Both the position numbers and the translations under genes were made by a program. DNA of 13,633 nt from an uncultured Nitrososphaera sp. (GTDB taxonomy: Archaea > Thermoproteota > Nitrososphaeria > Nitrososphaerales > Nitrososphaeraceae). Shown piece by piece: positions 13,402-13,633 of the stretch. A model generated the notes under the pieces. It saw only the letters and a list, made by a program, of their open reading frames with translations. It did not search any database and was not told where the DNA came from. Where the stretch lies: contig NZ_CAMLDP010000052.1 in NCBI RefSeq assembly GCF_946478925.1, forward strand, positions 1 to 13,633, read 5' to 3'. The stretch's first letter is position 1. Every line of letters begins with the position of its first letter.

Positions 13402-13633
13402 CTATTCGACCGTTATACGGAAAATGCCCTTTGTGCTTGGGTCCTGCAGCGCCTTTATCATGTCCCGCGGTATGTCAGACGACGCCCTGTCACACCGGAC
13501 AGAGAGAGTCCGGGGGCAGACAAAGTTTGTCTTGCGGATAACGATGTCGTGCTTGTTAGCTAGCGTCAGGCGCTCGTCGCCGGCGCCGCTTATCTCATAG
13601 ACGTCGTTTCCCACGATTATCTCTATTTGTACG
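13402..13633 (-). CDS. Hypothetical protein, 3' part only, cut by the window edge
   Basis: The frame is open from the right edge to the TAG at 13402 and gives at least 76 residues. The GTG at 13614 is not a convincing start because the frame continues upstream with a sensible beta-strand (VQIEIIV) that runs into GNDVYEI. The visible part is rich in beta-type segments (DIVIRKTNFVCP, LSVRCDRASS) and ends GIFRITVE; it has two Cys and no motif I recognise. It is convergent with the ArsR-type gene with no gap. Confidence 0.6.
   Translation of the reverse strand, partial: VQIEIIVGNDVYEISGAGDERLTLANKHDIVIRKTNFVCPRTLSVRCDRASSDIPRDMIKALQDPSTKGIFRITVE

Noticed and set aside
1..13633. CRISPR arrays, insertion sequences, phage or integrase genes, attachment sites.
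   Set aside because: No regularly spaced repeats, transposase or integrase motifs, or tRNA-linked direct repeats were seen by eye.

Overview
The window looks like a stretch of archaeal chromosome, most likely from an ammonia-oxidising thaumarchaeon of the Nitrososphaera type. This placement is inferred from gene content and style, and no marker gene such as amoA or 16S rRNA is present. Three things support it. Several genes have an A/T-rich TATA-like element centred about 26-37 bases before the start codon, so many transcripts would be leaderless or nearly so, and GTG and TTG starts are common. A 20S proteasome beta subunit is present, along with Lrp/AsnC-type and ArsR-type regulators, an archaeal PUA protein and an AIM24-family protein. 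Base composition is roughly balanced with a G/C-ending codon preference, except in one clearly A/T-richer regulator gene (2492-3184). I see no insertion sequence, CRISPR array, rRNA, tRNA or phage gene.

Layout. 1-1826: upstream DNA and a GHKL-type ATPase (plus strand). 1880-2482: proteasome beta subunit (plus) in which the catalytic Thr1 position is Ala. 2492-3184: A/T-rich Lrp-like regulator with a long N-terminal extension (minus). 3289-3711: PUA-domain protein (minus), whose real N-terminus appears to lie further upstream with no standard start codon. 3859-4578: AIM24-family protein (plus). 4590-4745: 51-residue zinc-ribbon protein (minus). 4873-5886: homoserine dehydrogenase (minus), divergent from an Lrp/AsnC regulator at 5978-6427 (plus). 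6476-7252: TauE/SafE-type membrane permease (plus). 7276-9069: tandem short-chain dehydrogenase/reductase fusion (minus). 9232-9911: two linked small proteins of unknown function (minus). 9944-11664: purE and purK (minus), overlapping by 4 bases and divergent from purC (11756-12592, plus). 12593-12846: intergenic region with three inverted repeats. 12847-13401: ArsR-type regulator (plus). 13402-13633: 3' part of an unknown gene (minus) running off the right edge.

How the genes work together. The clearest metabolic unit is purK-purE plus divergent purC. Together these encode three successive steps of inosinate synthesis (AIR to N5-CAIR to CAIR to SAICAR). Homoserine dehydrogenase serves threonine/methionine synthesis from aspartate and may be controlled by the divergent Lrp-type regulator. 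The most interesting items are the proteasome beta subunit without its nucleophile, the double-SDR protein that resembles the N-terminal half of Chloroflexus malonyl-CoA reductase but lacks the usual catalytic Lys, the stand-alone archaeal GHKL ATPase, and the inverted repeats before the ArsR-type gene. I found no obvious complete new multi-gene system; the observations are mostly about individual genes.
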